Part shown: positions 45,086 through 54,226 of the stretch, in pieces
Layout: every line of letters starts with the position of its first letter
Position numbering within the stretch: position 1 is the stretch's first letter
DNA from: Rhizobium sp. Root482
GTDB lineage: Bacteria; Pseudomonadota; Alphaproteobacteria; Rhizobiales; Rhizobiaceae
Length of the DNA: 64,000 bases
NCBI RefSeq assembly: GCF_001426565.1
Contig: NZ_LMFA01000026.1
Location: forward strand, 85,401-149,400
Direction of reading: 5' to 3'
Program-made: the position numbers and the translations under genes
Notes under the pieces: model-generated
Seen by the model: the letters and a program-made list of their open reading frames with translations, nothing else
The model's database searches: none
Told to the model about the DNA's origin: nothing

Positions 45086-46441
45086 ATGCTGGAAAAAACC
45101 GCGACCACGGCCGCCAATGTCACGACGAATAGCCCGGGCTACATGCCTGGCTTCGGAAATGATTTCGAAACGGAATCGCTTCCGGGTGCCCTGCCGCAGG
45201 GCCAGAACAGCCCGCAAAAATGCAATTACGGCCTCTATGCCGAGCAGCTTTCGGGCTCGCCCTTCACGGCACCGCGCGGCACCAACGAGCGCTCCTGGCT
45301 CTACCGCATCCGCCCAAGCGTCCGCCATACCCGCCGCTTCTCCCATGCGAGCTACCCCTTGTGGAAATCGGCGCCCTGCATCGACGATCATTCCCTGCCG
45401 CTTGGCCAGCTGCGCTGGAACCCGCTTCCCGCGCCGGTGGAAAAACTGAATTTTCTTGACGGCATCCGCACCATGACGGCGGCCGGTGACGTCATGACCC
45501 AGGTCGGCATGGCCGCCCATGCCTATGTCTTCAACGACGACATGATCGACGACTATTTCTTCGATGCCGATGGCGAGCTGTTGGTCGTGCCGCAGCTCGG
45601 CACGATCCGCGTCTTTACCGAAATGGGCATCATGGATGTCGAGCCCTCGGAGATCTGCCTCGTCCCGCGCGGCATGATGTTCAAGGTCTCCCGGCTCGGC
45701 GAGAGTTCCGATTGGCGCGGCTATATCTGCGAGAACTACGGCGCCAAGTTCACCCTGCCGGATCGCGGCCCGATCGGCGCCAACTGCCTGGCCAATCCGC
45801 GCGATTTCAAGACGCCGGTCGCCGCCTATGAGGACAAGGAAACGCCCTGCCGCGTGCATGTCAAATGGTGCGGCAAGTTCTATGTCACCGAAATCGGCCA
45901 TTCGCCGCTCGATGTGGTGGCTTGGCACGGCAATTACGCGCCGTTCAAATATGACCTTCGCACGTTCTCGCCGGTCGGGGCCATCCTGTTCGATCACCCG
46001 GACCCGTCGATCTTCACCGTGCTGACGGCGCCGACGGAGGAATCGGGAACGGCCAACGTCGATTTCGTCATCTTCCCGCCGCGCTGGCTGGTCGCCGAAC
46101 ATACGTTCCGCCCGCCCTGGTACCATCGCAACATCATGAGCGAATTCATGGGCCTGATCCACGGCCAGTATGATGCCAAGGAGGAAGGTTTCGTGCCGGG
46201 CGGCATGAGCCTGCACAATATGATGCTACCGCACGGACCGGATGCCACCGGCTACGACAAGGCCTCCCATGCCGATCTCAAGCCGGTCAAGCTCGACCAC
46301 ACCATGGCCTTCATGTTCGAGACCCGCTACCCCCAGCAATTGACACGCTACGCCGCCGAACTCGAAACGTTGCAGGACAATTATCTCGACTGCTGGGACG
46401 GACTGGAGCGCAAGTTCGATGGGACGCCCGGGATCAGGTAG
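45086..46441 (+). CDS. hmgA: Homogentisate 1,2-dioxygenase
   Basis: A 451-residue Fe(II) enzyme that opens the homogentisate ring to maleylacetoacetate. Typical blocks are [18 protein letters not shown], the N-terminal half [13 protein letters not shown], the metal region [14 protein letters not shown] and the C-terminal [16 protein letters not shown] chose ATG at 45086 after AGGAGG with an 8-base gap; a TTG at 45065 is only a possible alternative. Divergent from the MarR regulator. A repeat at 46499 separates it from the following fumarylacetoacetase gene. Confidence 0.96.
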   Translation: MLEKTATTAANVTTNSPGYMPGFGNDFETESLPGALPQGQNSPQKCNYGLYAEQLSGSPFTAPRGTNERSWLYRIRPSVRHTRRFSHASYPLWKSAPCIDDHSLPLGQLRWNPLPAPVEKLNFLDGIRTMTAAGDVMTQVGMAAHAYVFNDDMIDDYFFDADGELLVVPQLGTIRVFTEMGIMDVEPSEICLVPRGMMFKVSRLGESSDWRGYICENYGAKFTLPDRGPIGANCLANPRDFKTPVAAYEDKETPCRVHVKWCGKFYVTEIGHSPLDVVAWHGNYAPFKYDLRTFSPVGAILFDHPDPSIFTVLTAPTEESGTANVDFVIFPPRWLVAEHTFRPPWYHRNIMSEFMGLIHGQYDAKEEGFVPGGMSLHNMMLPHGPDATGYDKASHADLKPVKLDHTMAFMFETRYPQQLTRYAAELETLQDNYLDCWDGLERKFDGTPGIR

Positions 46442-46498
46442 AGAATTGAAGGGGCTAATCTTTGGTGGCTTCACAAGTCTCTGCCTATGAAGGCAACA

Positions 46499-46612
46499 GC
46501 CCCTCATCCGCCCTGTCGGGCACCTTCTCCCCGTTTTGACGGGGAGAAGGACAAGCGGCACACTCTGTCGTCCCCTCTCCCCGCTTGCGGGGAGAGGGCT
46601 AGGGTGAGGGGC
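46499..46612. repeat. Mosaic palindrome between hmgA and fah
   Basis: The 114-base element has outer inverted ends GCCCCTCATCC and GGGTGAGGGGC and two internal hairpins: CTTCTCCCCG/CGGGGAGAAG (46524-46549) and CTCTCCCCGC/CGGGGAGAG (about 46576-46597). The rest of the hmgA-fah gap shows no gene. It resembles the elements at 40191 and 41734 in its CCTGTCGGGCA and CTCCCC modules. Confidence 0.8.
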
Positions 46613-46671
46613 AAGCCGGCACAGGAATAATGTTGTCGATCGTATATCGTGAATAAAACGGAACCCAAGAC

Positions 46672-47688
46672 ATGAAACTCGCCACCCTCAAGGACTCCAC
46701 CCGCGACGGCCGCCTCGTTGTCGTCTCCAGGGACCTGACCCGCTGCTCCGAAGTCGGCCATATCGCCCGAACCCTGCAGGCGGCGCTCGACGACTGGCAA
46801 CATGTCAGCCCACGCCTCGCGGAAGTGGCGGACGGCCTTGAGACCGGCGCCCAGCCGTCAGCCCGCTTTCACGAACATGACGCCGCCTCGCCGCTGCCGC
46901 GCGCCTATCAGTGGGCGGATGGTTCGGCCTATGTCAATCATGTCGAACTGGTCCGCAAAGCTCGCAATGCCGCAATGCCGGAAAGCTTCTGGACCGAACC
47001 GCTGATCTACCAGGGCGGCTCGGACAGTTTTCTCGGCCCCCGCGACCCGATCGTGATGGCCGAGGAATCCTACGGCATCGATATGGAGGCCGAGATCGCC
47101 GTCATCGTCGATGATGTGCCGATGGGCGCGTCACCGGAGGAAGCACGCGCCGCGATCCGGCTCATCATGCTCGTCAACGATGTGTCTCTGCGCGGCCTCA
47201 TCCCGGCCGAACTCGCCAAGGGCTTCGGCTTCTTCCAGTCGAAACCCTCCTCGGCCTTCTCGCCGGTTGCCGTGACGCCCGATGAACTCGGTGAAGCCTT
47301 CGACGGCGGCAAGCTCAGCCTACCGCTGCTGGTCGATCTCAACGGCAAGCCTTTCGGTCGCGCCGATGCCGGCACCGACATGACCTTCGATTTCGGCCAG
47401 CTGATTTCCCATGCCGCGAAAACCCGGCCGCTCTGCGCCGGCACCATCATCGGCTCGGGCACCGTCTCCAACAAGCTTGACAGCGGCCCGGGAAAGCCGG
47501 TCTCCGCCGGCGGCGCGGGCTATTCCTGCATCGCGGAAATCCGCATGATCGAGACCATCGAAACCGGTACCGCTGCCACCCCCTTCATGCGCTTCGGCGA
47601 TACCGTCCGCATCGAAATGAAGGACAGGACCGGGCATTCCATCTTCGGCGCCATCGAGCAGACCGTCACCCGATATGAAAAACCCTGA
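46672..47688 (+). CDS. Fumarylacetoacetate hydrolase family protein
   Basis: A 338-residue enzyme of the FAH fold, expected to split fumarylacetoacetate to fumarate and acetoacetate. LKDSTRDGRLVVVSRDL starts the small N-terminal domain; the metal-binding core has YGIDMEAEIAVIVDDV (Glu ligands), VNDVSLRG, GFGFFQSKPSSAFSP and LCAGTIIGSGTVSN. Its position between hmgA and maiA supports the tyrosine role rather than another substrate. ATG at 46672. The maiA ATG lies 10 bases past its stop. Confidence 0.9.
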   Translation: MKLATLKDSTRDGRLVVVSRDLTRCSEVGHIARTLQAALDDWQHVSPRLAEVADGLETGAQPSARFHEHDAASPLPRAYQWADGSAYVNHVELVRKARNAAMPESFWTEPLIYQGGSDSFLGPRDPIVMAEESYGIDMEAEIAVIVDDVPMGASPEEARAAIRLIMLVNDVSLRGLIPAELAKGFGFFQSKPSSAFSPVAVTPDELGEAFDGGKLSLPLLVDLNGKPFGRADAGTDMTFDFGQLISHAAKTRPLCAGTIIGSGTVSNKLDSGPGKPVSAGGAGYSCIAEIRMIETIETGTAATPFMRFGDTVRIEMKDRTGHSIFGAIEQTVTRYEKP

Positions 47689-47698
47689 GGACATCGCC

Positions 47699-48355
47699 AT
47701 GGACGAGACGATCCTGTTCGATTACTGGCGCTCGTCGGCAAGCTACCGGGTGCGGATCGCCCTCAACCTGCTGGAGATTCCTTATCGCTCCGTTCCGGTC
47801 GATCTGCTTCAAGGCGCCCACCGGCAGCCGGAGCATCTTGCCCGCAACCCGCAGGGCCTCGTACCGGCACTTTCGATCGACGGGCAATTGCTGACGCAAT
47901 CGCTCGCCATCATCGAATATCTGGCCGAAACCCGCGAGAATTCCCGGCTTCTGCCCAGCACGCCCCTAGAGCGCCAGCGCGTGCGGGCGCTGTCTCACGC
48001 GATCGCCATGGATATCCACCCGGTCTGCAATCTGGGCGTCGTCTCCCATGTGATGCGGCAATCGGCAAATCCGGAAGTGGCAAGGCTCGCCTGGATGCAC
48101 AAATTCATCGGCGAAGGCCTGAAGGCGATCGAAACAATGCTCGGCTGCCCCGAAACCGGAAAATTCTGCCACGGCGACCAACCGACAATGGCCGATCTCT
48201 GCCTGGTGCCGCAAATCTACAATGCGCGAAGATGGGGCGTCGATCTGTCCGCCTGCCCCCGCACGACGGCCATCGCCGACAGATGCCTCGACCTGCCGGC
48301 CTTCGCCAAGGCTCATCCGGATCGCCTCGCACCCGCTATAGACGCCGGACGATAA
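47699..48355 (+). CDS. maiA: Maleylacetoacetate isomerase (zeta-class GST)
   Basis: A 218-residue glutathione-dependent isomerase that turns maleylacetoacetate into fumarylacetoacetate. The N-terminal thioredoxin half has the active-site motif SSASYRVRIAL, here with Ala where many zeta GSTs have Cys; the helical half contains DIHPVCNLGVV. I chose ATG at 47699 because GAGGA precedes it; the ATG at 47675 lies inside the previous gene. It completes the hmgA-fah-maiA route. Confidence 0.94.
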   Translation: MDETILFDYWRSSASYRVRIALNLLEIPYRSVPVDLLQGAHRQPEHLARNPQGLVPALSIDGQLLTQSLAIIEYLAETRENSRLLPSTPLERQRVRALSHAIAMDIHPVCNLGVVSHVMRQSANPEVARLAWMHKFIGEGLKAIETMLGCPETGKFCHGDQPTMADLCLVPQIYNARRWGVDLSACPRTTAIADRCLDLPAFAKAHPDRLAPAIDAGR

Positions 48356-48546
48356 ACAGTGCGGCCCCTGATGACGGCCTCGGAGAAACCATGATCGGCA
48401 GAGCGTCACCGCAGCCGGGATGCGGTGCGGTCGCGCCTCCAGCCCCTTTATTGTAACAGAAATCTGTGCTCTAGGAGGCAGTTGAAGGCCTGACAGGGCA
48501 AGCTCGCCCGTGAAAAGTCAGACCCCGTCGCAGGAGAAAAGCGAAA

Positions 48547-49998
48547 ATGGCAGAAACAACCCATCCGGTTCACGGCGAAATCACCGGTCCGATCGTGATG
48601 ATCGGCTTTGGCTCCATCGGCCGCGGCGCCCTGCCGCTGATCGAGCGCCATTTCAAATTCGACAAGAGCCGCCTGGTTGTCATCGAACCCCGCGAAGATG
48701 CGGGCGATATGGAAATCATGGCCCGCCATGGCGCCCGCCATATCAAGACGCATATCACCAAGGACAATTACAAGGAAATCCTGAAGCCGCTTCTCACGGA
48801 GGGTGACGGCCAGGGCTTCTGCGTCAACCTGTCGGTCGATACGGGCTCGGTCGATCTGATGCGGTTCTGCCGCAAGATCGATACGCTCTATATCGACACG
48901 GTCATCGAGCCCTGGCTCGGCTTCTATTTCGACAAGAATATGAAGAATTCCGAGCGCACCAATTATGCGCTACGCGAAACGCTGCGCAAGGAAAAGGAAA
49001 AGAACCCCGGCGGCACCACTGCCGTTTCCACCTGCGGCGCCAATCCGGGCATGGTCTCCTGGTTCGTCAAGCAGGCGCTGGTCAACCTTTCCAGGGATCT
49101 CGGGCTGAAATTCGACGAGCCGGCGCAGGACGACCGCGAAGGCTGGGCCAAGCTGATGAAGAAGGCCGGCGTCAAGGGCATCCACATTGCCGAGCGCGAC
49201 ACGCAGCTGACCAAGAACCCGAAGCCGCTCAACGTCTTCTGGAACACCTGGTCGGTCGAGGGCTTCATCTCCGAAGGCCTGCAGCCCGCCGAACTCGGCT
49301 GGGGCACGCACGAGAACTGGATGCCGAAGAACGGCAAGAAGCACAAGAAGGGATGCCAGGCCGGCATCTATTTGGAGCAGCCGGGCGCCAATACCCGCGT
49401 GCGCACCTGGTGCCCGACGCCGGGGCCGCAATATGGCTTCCTCGTCACCCACAACGAGGCGATCTCGATCGCCGACTTCTTCACCGTCCGCGACAAGGAC
49501 GGCGAGGTCAGCTACCGCCCGACCTGCCACTATGCCTATCATCCGGCCAATGATGCCGTGCTGTCGATGCACGAAATGTTCGGCAATGGCGGCAATGCGC
49601 AGCCAGTCCTGCACGTGCTCGACGAGAACGAGCTGGTGGACGGGATCGACGAGCTCGGCGTGCTGCTCTATGGCCACGACAAGAACGCCTATTGGTTCGG
49701 TTCGCGCCTGTCGCTCGAAGAAACCCGCCGTATCGCGCCCTACCAGAACGCGACCGGCCTGCAGGTAACCTCCGCCGTGCTCGCCGGCATGGTCTGGGCG
49801 CTGGAAAACCCGAAGGCCGGCATCGTCGAGGCCGACGAGGTCGATTACAAGCGCTGCCTGGAAGTGCAATTGCCCTATCTCGGCCCGGTCGAAGGCCACT
49901 ACACCGACTGGACACCGCTCGAGGGGCGCCCAGGCCTGTTCCCGGAAGACATCGACACGAAGGACCCCTGGCAGTTCAAGAACGTCCTCGTTCGCTGA
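48547..49998 (+). CDS. hss: Homospermidine synthase
   Basis: A 483-residue NAD-dependent enzyme that makes homospermidine from putrescine (two putrescines, or putrescine plus spermidine), the main polyamine of many rhizobia. The Rossmann motif is VMIGFGSIGRGALPLIERH; VSTCGANPGMVSWFVKQAL and the late GLFPEDIDTKDPWQFKNVL match the family. ATG at 48547 follows GGAGAAAAG. The 191-base region upstream includes TATTGTAACAG, a possible promoter. A hairpin follows 26 bases past the stop. Confidence 0.95.
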   Translation: MAETTHPVHGEITGPIVMIGFGSIGRGALPLIERHFKFDKSRLVVIEPREDAGDMEIMARHGARHIKTHITKDNYKEILKPLLTEGDGQGFCVNLSVDTGSVDLMRFCRKIDTLYIDTVIEPWLGFYFDKNMKNSERTNYALRETLRKEKEKNPGGTTAVSTCGANPGMVSWFVKQALVNLSRDLGLKFDEPAQDDREGWAKLMKKAGVKGIHIAERDTQLTKNPKPLNVFWNTWSVEGFISEGLQPAELGWGTHENWMPKNGKKHKKGCQAGIYLEQPGANTRVRTWCPTPGPQYGFLVTHNEAISIADFFTVRDKDGEVSYRPTCHYAYHPANDAVLSMHEMFGNGGNAQPVLHVLDENELVDGIDELGVLLYGHDKNAYWFGSRLSLEETRRIAPYQNATGLQVTSAVLAGMVWALENPKAGIVEADEVDYKRCLEVQLPYLGPVEGHYTDWTPLEGRPGLFPEDIDTKDPWQFKNVLVR

Positions 49999-50024
49999 CA
50001 CGGCCTGCGCACGGCAATATTTAC

Positions 50025-50048
50025 CGCCCGGGGAACGATCCCCGGGCG
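50025..50048 (+). terminator. Hairpin after hss
   Basis: A perfect 10-bp stem (CGCCCGGGGA/TCCCCGGGCG) with loop ACGA, 26 bases past the hss stop. No T-run follows (TTCG), so it may be a weak or Rho-assisted terminator or a 3' stabiliser. Confidence 0.55.
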
Positions 50049-50165
50049 TTCGTCGTTGAGACGGATAACGTCGTCATGCCCCACCCCCCGCTCTTGCATT
50101 CAAACTCCGATCGCGGCATGGTTTTTTCAACCAGACAGCTTTCCGCGCCTCTCCGGGAGATATTC

Positions 50166-50537
50166 ATGAAGCCCATCGCCATTCTCACCATCCTGTCGGC
50201 CGCAACAGCGCTTGCCGCCTGCCAGGGGCCGCGCGAGGTGCGCGAACTGCCGACGAGCCGCCAGATGGCGCCGGTCGGCGTCGAGGGATCATGGGTCGAT
50301 CCGAACGGGGTGGTTTCCACCTTCTCAGGCGGAACCTTCAGCACCCGCACCACCGACACGAACCAGGAACTGGCCTCCGGCACCTATACCAATCTTTCGC
50401 CCAGCCTGGTCGAGATCAACATGTATTCGGTGCTGCGCAAGACCCAGTCCAAGGTCAATTGCGCCATGGTCACGACCTCGCAGCTCAACTGCACCACGGA
50501 TTCGGCGGCGCAATTCACGCTCACCCGCCGCGTCTGA
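50166..50537 (+). CDS. omp10: Omp10-type outer membrane lipoprotein
   Basis: A 123-residue lipoprotein. The signal MKPIAILTILSAATALAAC has the lipobox LAAC with Cys19 as the acylation site. The mature domain EGSWVDPNGVVSTFSGGTFS and TRTTDTNQELASGTYTNLSP, then VEINMYSVLRKTQSKVNCAM matches what I recall of Brucella Omp10, a minor outer membrane lipoprotein with an AprI-like fold. Two Cys in the C-terminal half may form a disulfide. ATG at 50166. Function is not well known; Omp10 is an antigen in Brucella. Confidence 0.9.
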   Translation: MKPIAILTILSAATALAACQGPREVRELPTSRQMAPVGVEGSWVDPNGVVSTFSGGTFSTRTTDTNQELASGTYTNLSPSLVEINMYSVLRKTQSKVNCAMVTTSQLNCTTDSAAQFTLTRRV

Positions 50538-50582
50538 CTGGGCGAGCCCGGCGCGTTGGTGGCCGGCCGGTGCCGGCCTGCA

Positions 50583-51404
50583 TCACACGTTCGGCGGCCC
50601 CGCCTGGCCGGCAAGCTCGGCCATTGCCCTCGCCGTCTGCGCATCGGCCGGGAAGAAGGCTTCGATCGTCACCTCCGAAAGCGTCACATCGACGGCCGTC
50701 CCGAAAACCGTCGTCGTGCTGAGAAATGACAAAGGCCCTGCCGGGCTGGTCAGCATCAGCGGAACGGCGATCGCGCCGGCTTCCACGGGCGCCGGCCGAC
50801 GCGGACCGGCCTCCGGCGGCGCCGGATAGGTTTTCAGCTCTTCGAGCAAGGCTGCCAGCCGTGGATCGGCGGAGACGTCGATCTCATGCGCGAGCCGCTT
50901 GAAGACATGGCTGCGCCATTCCCTAAAATTGACGATCCGGCTCGCCAGTCCCTCCGGATGCAGGCTGATCCGCAGCACATTGACCGGCCCTTCGAGCAGG
51001 TGGCCGGCAACATCGGCGAGCAACGCCCCCACCGCCCTGTTGGAGGCAAGCAGGGTCCAGTGCCTGTCGACCGCCAGCGCCGGATGCGGATCATGGCCGT
51101 CGAGAATGCGCTCGATGACAGCGCGGGCACCGGCAAGCTCGGGCGCATCGAGTGGCCGGTCGCGATAGATCGGCGCGAACCCGGCCGCGACCAGGATCGC
51201 ATTGCGCTCCCGAAGCGGCACATCCAGATGCTCCGTCAGTCGCAGTACCATGTCCCGGCTCGGCAGGGATCGTCCCGATTCCACGAAACTGAGATGGCGC
51301 TGCGAGATCTCGGCATCGACGGCAAGCGCCAGTTGGCTGAGGCGTCGCCTCTGGCGCCAGTCGCGCAATAGGTCTCCGGCGGAGGTGGATGATTCCTTGA
51401 GCAT
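50583..51404 (-). CDS. XRE regulator with MmyB-like ligand domain
   Basis: A 273-residue protein with an N-terminal Cro/C1-type helix-turn-helix (RRRLSQLALAVDAEISQRHL, then FVESGRSLPSRDMVL) and a C-terminal MmyB/PAS-like ligand domain carrying HPALAVDRHWTLLASNRAVG. Such regulators in actinobacteria and rhizobia often control a nearby oxidoreductase or membrane gene; the ligand is thought to be a fatty acid. It is divergent from the small membrane protein gene at 51539, with a nested dyad between the two. Confidence 0.87.
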   Translation of the reverse strand: MLKESSTSAGDLLRDWRQRRRLSQLALAVDAEISQRHLSFVESGRSLPSRDMVLRLTEHLDVPLRERNAILVAAGFAPIYRDRPLDAPELAGARAVIERILDGHDPHPALAVDRHWTLLASNRAVGALLADVAGHLLEGPVNVLRISLHPEGLASRIVNFREWRSHVFKRLAHEIDVSADPRLAALLEELKTYPAPPEAGPRRPAPVEAGAIAVPLMLTSPAGPLSFLSTTTVFGTAVDVTLSEVTIEAFFPADAQTARAMAELAGQAGPPNV

Positions 51405-51431
51405 GTCGTGACTATGACGAAACCGGATAAT

Positions 51432-51465
51432 CGGTGCAATTACCTGAGGCGTAATCGACGCACCG
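51432..51465. promoter_or_regulatory. Nested dyad between XRE regulator and membrane gene
   Basis: An outer inverted repeat CGGTGC/GCACCG (51432-51437 with 51460-51465) encloses ATTAC/GTAAT (51439-51443 with 51451-51455) around CTGAGGC. Lying in the divergent control region, it is a plausible operator of the XRE regulator. Confidence 0.45.
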
Positions 51466-51538
51466 TCAAAATGTCCTCATCCTGGCTGCAAGGTCGGCAA
51501 TGGATGCCGCCCTGCCGCTCAAGGACGAGGATCGATCC

Positions 51539-51937
51539 ATGACCAGAACCACCCCATTTGCCATGAAAACCCTGCTCTCGCTCGATGCCCTGACCTGCGC
51601 TGTCATGGGCGGCGCGCTCATCGCTGGCTCCGGCTTGGTCAGCGCGATCACGGATATCCCCGCAGCGCTTCTCCATTGGGCCGGGCTGTCGCTCCTGCCG
51701 ATCGCGGCCTTCATGGTCATTGCCGCTCTTGCCTCCGCTCCGCGCTGGATGGTGACCTTCGTCATCCTCGGCAATGGCCTGTGGGTTGCAGCAAGTCTTC
51801 TACTACCGGCCGGCGGCTTCATCGTCCCCAACGCGCTCGGCTGGACCTTCCTGATCGGCCAGGCGGCCGTCGTGGCGGTGCTCGCCAAGCTGGAATTCGA
51901 GGCTTCCCGCGATCCTTTGGCGCTGTCGGCCTCGTGA
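51539..51937 (+). CDS. Small four-segment membrane protein
   Basis: A 132-residue hydrophobic protein with about four membrane segments. It begins MTRTTPFAMKTLLSLDALTC, and one segment reads AALLHWAGLSLLPIAAFMVI. The family is unknown to me; such proteins are common orphans in rhizobia. I chose ATG at 51539 after AAGGACGAGG; the ATG at 51500 in the same frame would add a hydrophilic leader. Divergent from the XRE regulator, so it may be its target. Converges with nothing; the next gene begins 218 bases later. Confidence 0.7.
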   Translation: MTRTTPFAMKTLLSLDALTCAVMGGALIAGSGLVSAITDIPAALLHWAGLSLLPIAAFMVIAALASAPRWMVTFVILGNGLWVAASLLLPAGGFIVPNALGWTFLIGQAAVVAVLAKLEFEASRDPLALSAS

Positions 51938-52155
51938 GTAGACAGGCTCGAGCATCAGGGAAACGTTCACGAATGCCGCTGGTCCCCCGGCGGCATTTTC
52001 GCGGGGCCGGCGATTTTAACCTTGCCGGATAAGCCCGCGAATTCCCTCTTGATGTTGGCGCGCTCAAATGAAACCATCCGCCTCGATCCGAGCCTTGCGG
52101 CTTGAGCGCAGCCGTGGTCCGCCCTGCCGGACACATTCGCCAACAGGAGACATCC

Positions 52156-54099
52156 ATGATCAGACATTTGCGAGCCGGGCTGATGACAGCCTCGATCCTT
52201 GTGCTTTCCTCGGGCGCCGCCTTCGCCGATTATGAATTGAACATCCTGCACATCAACGATCTCCACTCCCGCATAGAATCGATCAACAAATATGATTCGA
52301 CCTGCTCGGCCGAAGAGGAGAGCAAGGACGAATGCTTCGGCGGCGTCGCGCGCCTGAAGGCCGCCATCGACGCCCGGCGCGAGGAGCTGGTCGGCAAGAA
52401 CACGTTGCTTCTGAATGCCGGCGATAATTTCCAGGGCTCGCTGTTCTTCTCCACCTACAAGGGCGAGGCCGAGGCCGAATTCCTCAACCTGATGAAATTC
52501 GATGCCATGACCGTCGGCAATCACGAATTCGACGAGGGCGATGACGGGCTTGCCGCCTTCCTCGACAAGGTCACCTTCCCGGTCATCTCTTCCAATGTAC
52601 TGGCCGGCTATAAATCCAAACTCGGCGACCGGATCAAGCCGTCGCTGGTGCTCGACATCGGCGGCCAGAAGATCGGCATCGTCGGCGCCGTGGCCAATGA
52701 CACGCCGGAACTCTCCTCGCCGGGCGATGGCGTGCTGATCGCCAAGGATATCGATACGATCACCGCCGCCGTCGAGGAGTTGAAGAAGCAGGGCATCGAC
52801 AAGATCATCGCGCTCACCCATGTCGGCTATCCCCGCGATCTTGCCGTCATTGCCAAGATACCGGATGTCGACGTCGTGGTCGGCGGCCATTCGCACAGCC
52901 TGTTGTCGAACACCGACGAGAAGGCGGAAGGCCCCTACCCGACGATGGTAGACAATCCCGGCGGCTACAAGGTGCCCGTCGTCCAGGCCGGGTCCTACAG
53001 CAAATATCTCGGCGACCTCGTCGTGAATTTCGACGATGCCGGTGTCGTTAAGTCCGCCAAGGGTGATCCAATCCTGATCGATGCCAAGATCAAGCCGGAC
53101 GAGGCGGTCCTCGCCCGCATCGCGGAACTGGCAAAGCCGATCGAGGAACTGAAGACGAAGATCATCGGCCAGACCGAAGCTCCCGTCGATGGCTCGCGGG
53201 AAAGCTGCCGGGCCAAGGAATGCGAGATGGGCAATCTCGTCGCCGATGCCATGCTCGACCGCGTCAAGGATCAGGGCATGACTATCGCCATCACCAATGG
53301 CGGCGGCCTGCGTGCTTCGATCGATGCCGGCGATGTCTCGATGGGCGAGGCGATCACCGTCCTGCCGTTCCAGAACACGCTCGCGACCTTCCAGTTGAAG
53401 GGCGCCGACATCAAGGCGGCGCTCGAAAACGGCCTCAGCCAGATCGAGGAAGGCGGCGGCCGTTTCCCGCAGGTGGCCGGCCTGAAGCTCTCCTTCGACA
53501 AGTCCAGGCCCGCCGGCAGCCGCGTCGCCAACATCGAGGTCAGGGAAGGCGATAGCTTCGTTGCCCTCGATCCGGCCAAGACCTATGGCCTCGTATCCAA
53601 CAATTTCATGCGCAATGGCGGCGATGGCTATGCGATCTTCAAGACCAATGCCGAAAACGCCTATGACTACGGTCCGGGACTGGAAACGGTCCTGGCCGAT
53701 TACCTGGCCGCCCATAATCCCTACAAGCCGATGATCGATGGCCGCATCACCGAAGTCGCCGCGGCAACGGCAACCGAGCCTGCGACGCAGCCGGCCGCCG
53801 ATACCGCAGCCGAAACAGCGACGCCCGAGGAGAAGCCCGCCGATGGGGCGACACCAGCGGCCGAAACCGCAACGCCTGAAACCAAGCCGGCCGATACGGC
53901 CGCGACCGAGAGCAAACCTGCTGTGGATGCGTCGGCATCCGAAACCAGCCATGTCGTCGTGCGCGGCGATACGCTCTGGGATCTTGCCAAGGCCACCTAC
54001 GGAGATGGCGCGCTCTGGGAAATGATCGCCAGGGCCAATGGCAATCCGGCGCCGAAGAGGCTGGAAATCGGCACTGAGCTTCACATTCCCGCGAGATAG
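52156..54099 (+). CDS. Secreted 5'-nucleotidase/UDP-sugar hydrolase with LysM
   Basis: A 647-residue exported enzyme. A signal peptide (MTASILVLSSGAAFA, cleavage near residue 24) precedes the metallophosphatase domain with DLHSRIE, NAGDNFQGS, GNHEFDEG and GGHSHS (two-metal site), then the 5'-nucleotidase C-domain with TNGGGLRASIDAG and NNFMRNGGDGY. A 60-residue Ala/Thr/Pro/Glu linker joins a C-terminal LysM domain (VVVRGDTLWDLAKATYGDG), which binds peptidoglycan. Thus a periplasmic nucleotide scavenger tied to the wall. ATG at 52156 follows CAGGAG. Confidence 0.92.
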   Translation: MIRHLRAGLMTASILVLSSGAAFADYELNILHINDLHSRIESINKYDSTCSAEEESKDECFGGVARLKAAIDARREELVGKNTLLLNAGDNFQGSLFFSTYKGEAEAEFLNLMKFDAMTVGNHEFDEGDDGLAAFLDKVTFPVISSNVLAGYKSKLGDRIKPSLVLDIGGQKIGIVGAVANDTPELSSPGDGVLIAKDIDTITAAVEELKKQGIDKIIALTHVGYPRDLAVIAKIPDVDVVVGGHSHSLLSNTDEKAEGPYPTMVDNPGGYKVPVVQAGSYSKYLGDLVVNFDDAGVVKSAKGDPILIDAKIKPDEAVLARIAELAKPIEELKTKIIGQTEAPVDGSRESCRAKECEMGNLVADAMLDRVKDQGMTIAITNGGGLRASIDAGDVSMGEAITVLPFQNTLATFQLKGADIKAALENGLSQIEEGGGRFPQVAGLKLSFDKSRPAGSRVANIEVREGDSFVALDPAKTYGLVSNNFMRNGGDGYAIFKTNAENAYDYGPGLETVLADYLAAHNPYKPMIDGRITEVAAATATEPATQPAADTAAETATPEEKPADGATPAAETATPETKPADTAATESKPAVDASASETSHVVVRGDTLWDLAKATYGDGALWEMIARANGNPAPKRLEIGTELHIPAR

Positions 54100-54122
54100 G
54101 ACATTATGTCTCTCGCAAGTGA

Positions 54123-54156
54123 CCGGTCCGGGCTTTCCCGGGCCGGTTTTTCTTTT
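54123..54156 (+). terminator. Intrinsic terminator after nucleotidase gene
   Basis: A 10-bp stem with one wobble (CCGGTCCGGG 54123-54132 with CCCGGGCCGG 54137-54146), loop CTTT, then TTTTTCTTTTT. Confidence 0.85.
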
Positions 54157-54226
54157 TAAGAACAGCGTGAACCGCAGGCGGCCTGACCTATATGGAAGGC
54201 ACGCCCCGCCATGCAGGATATGCTCG

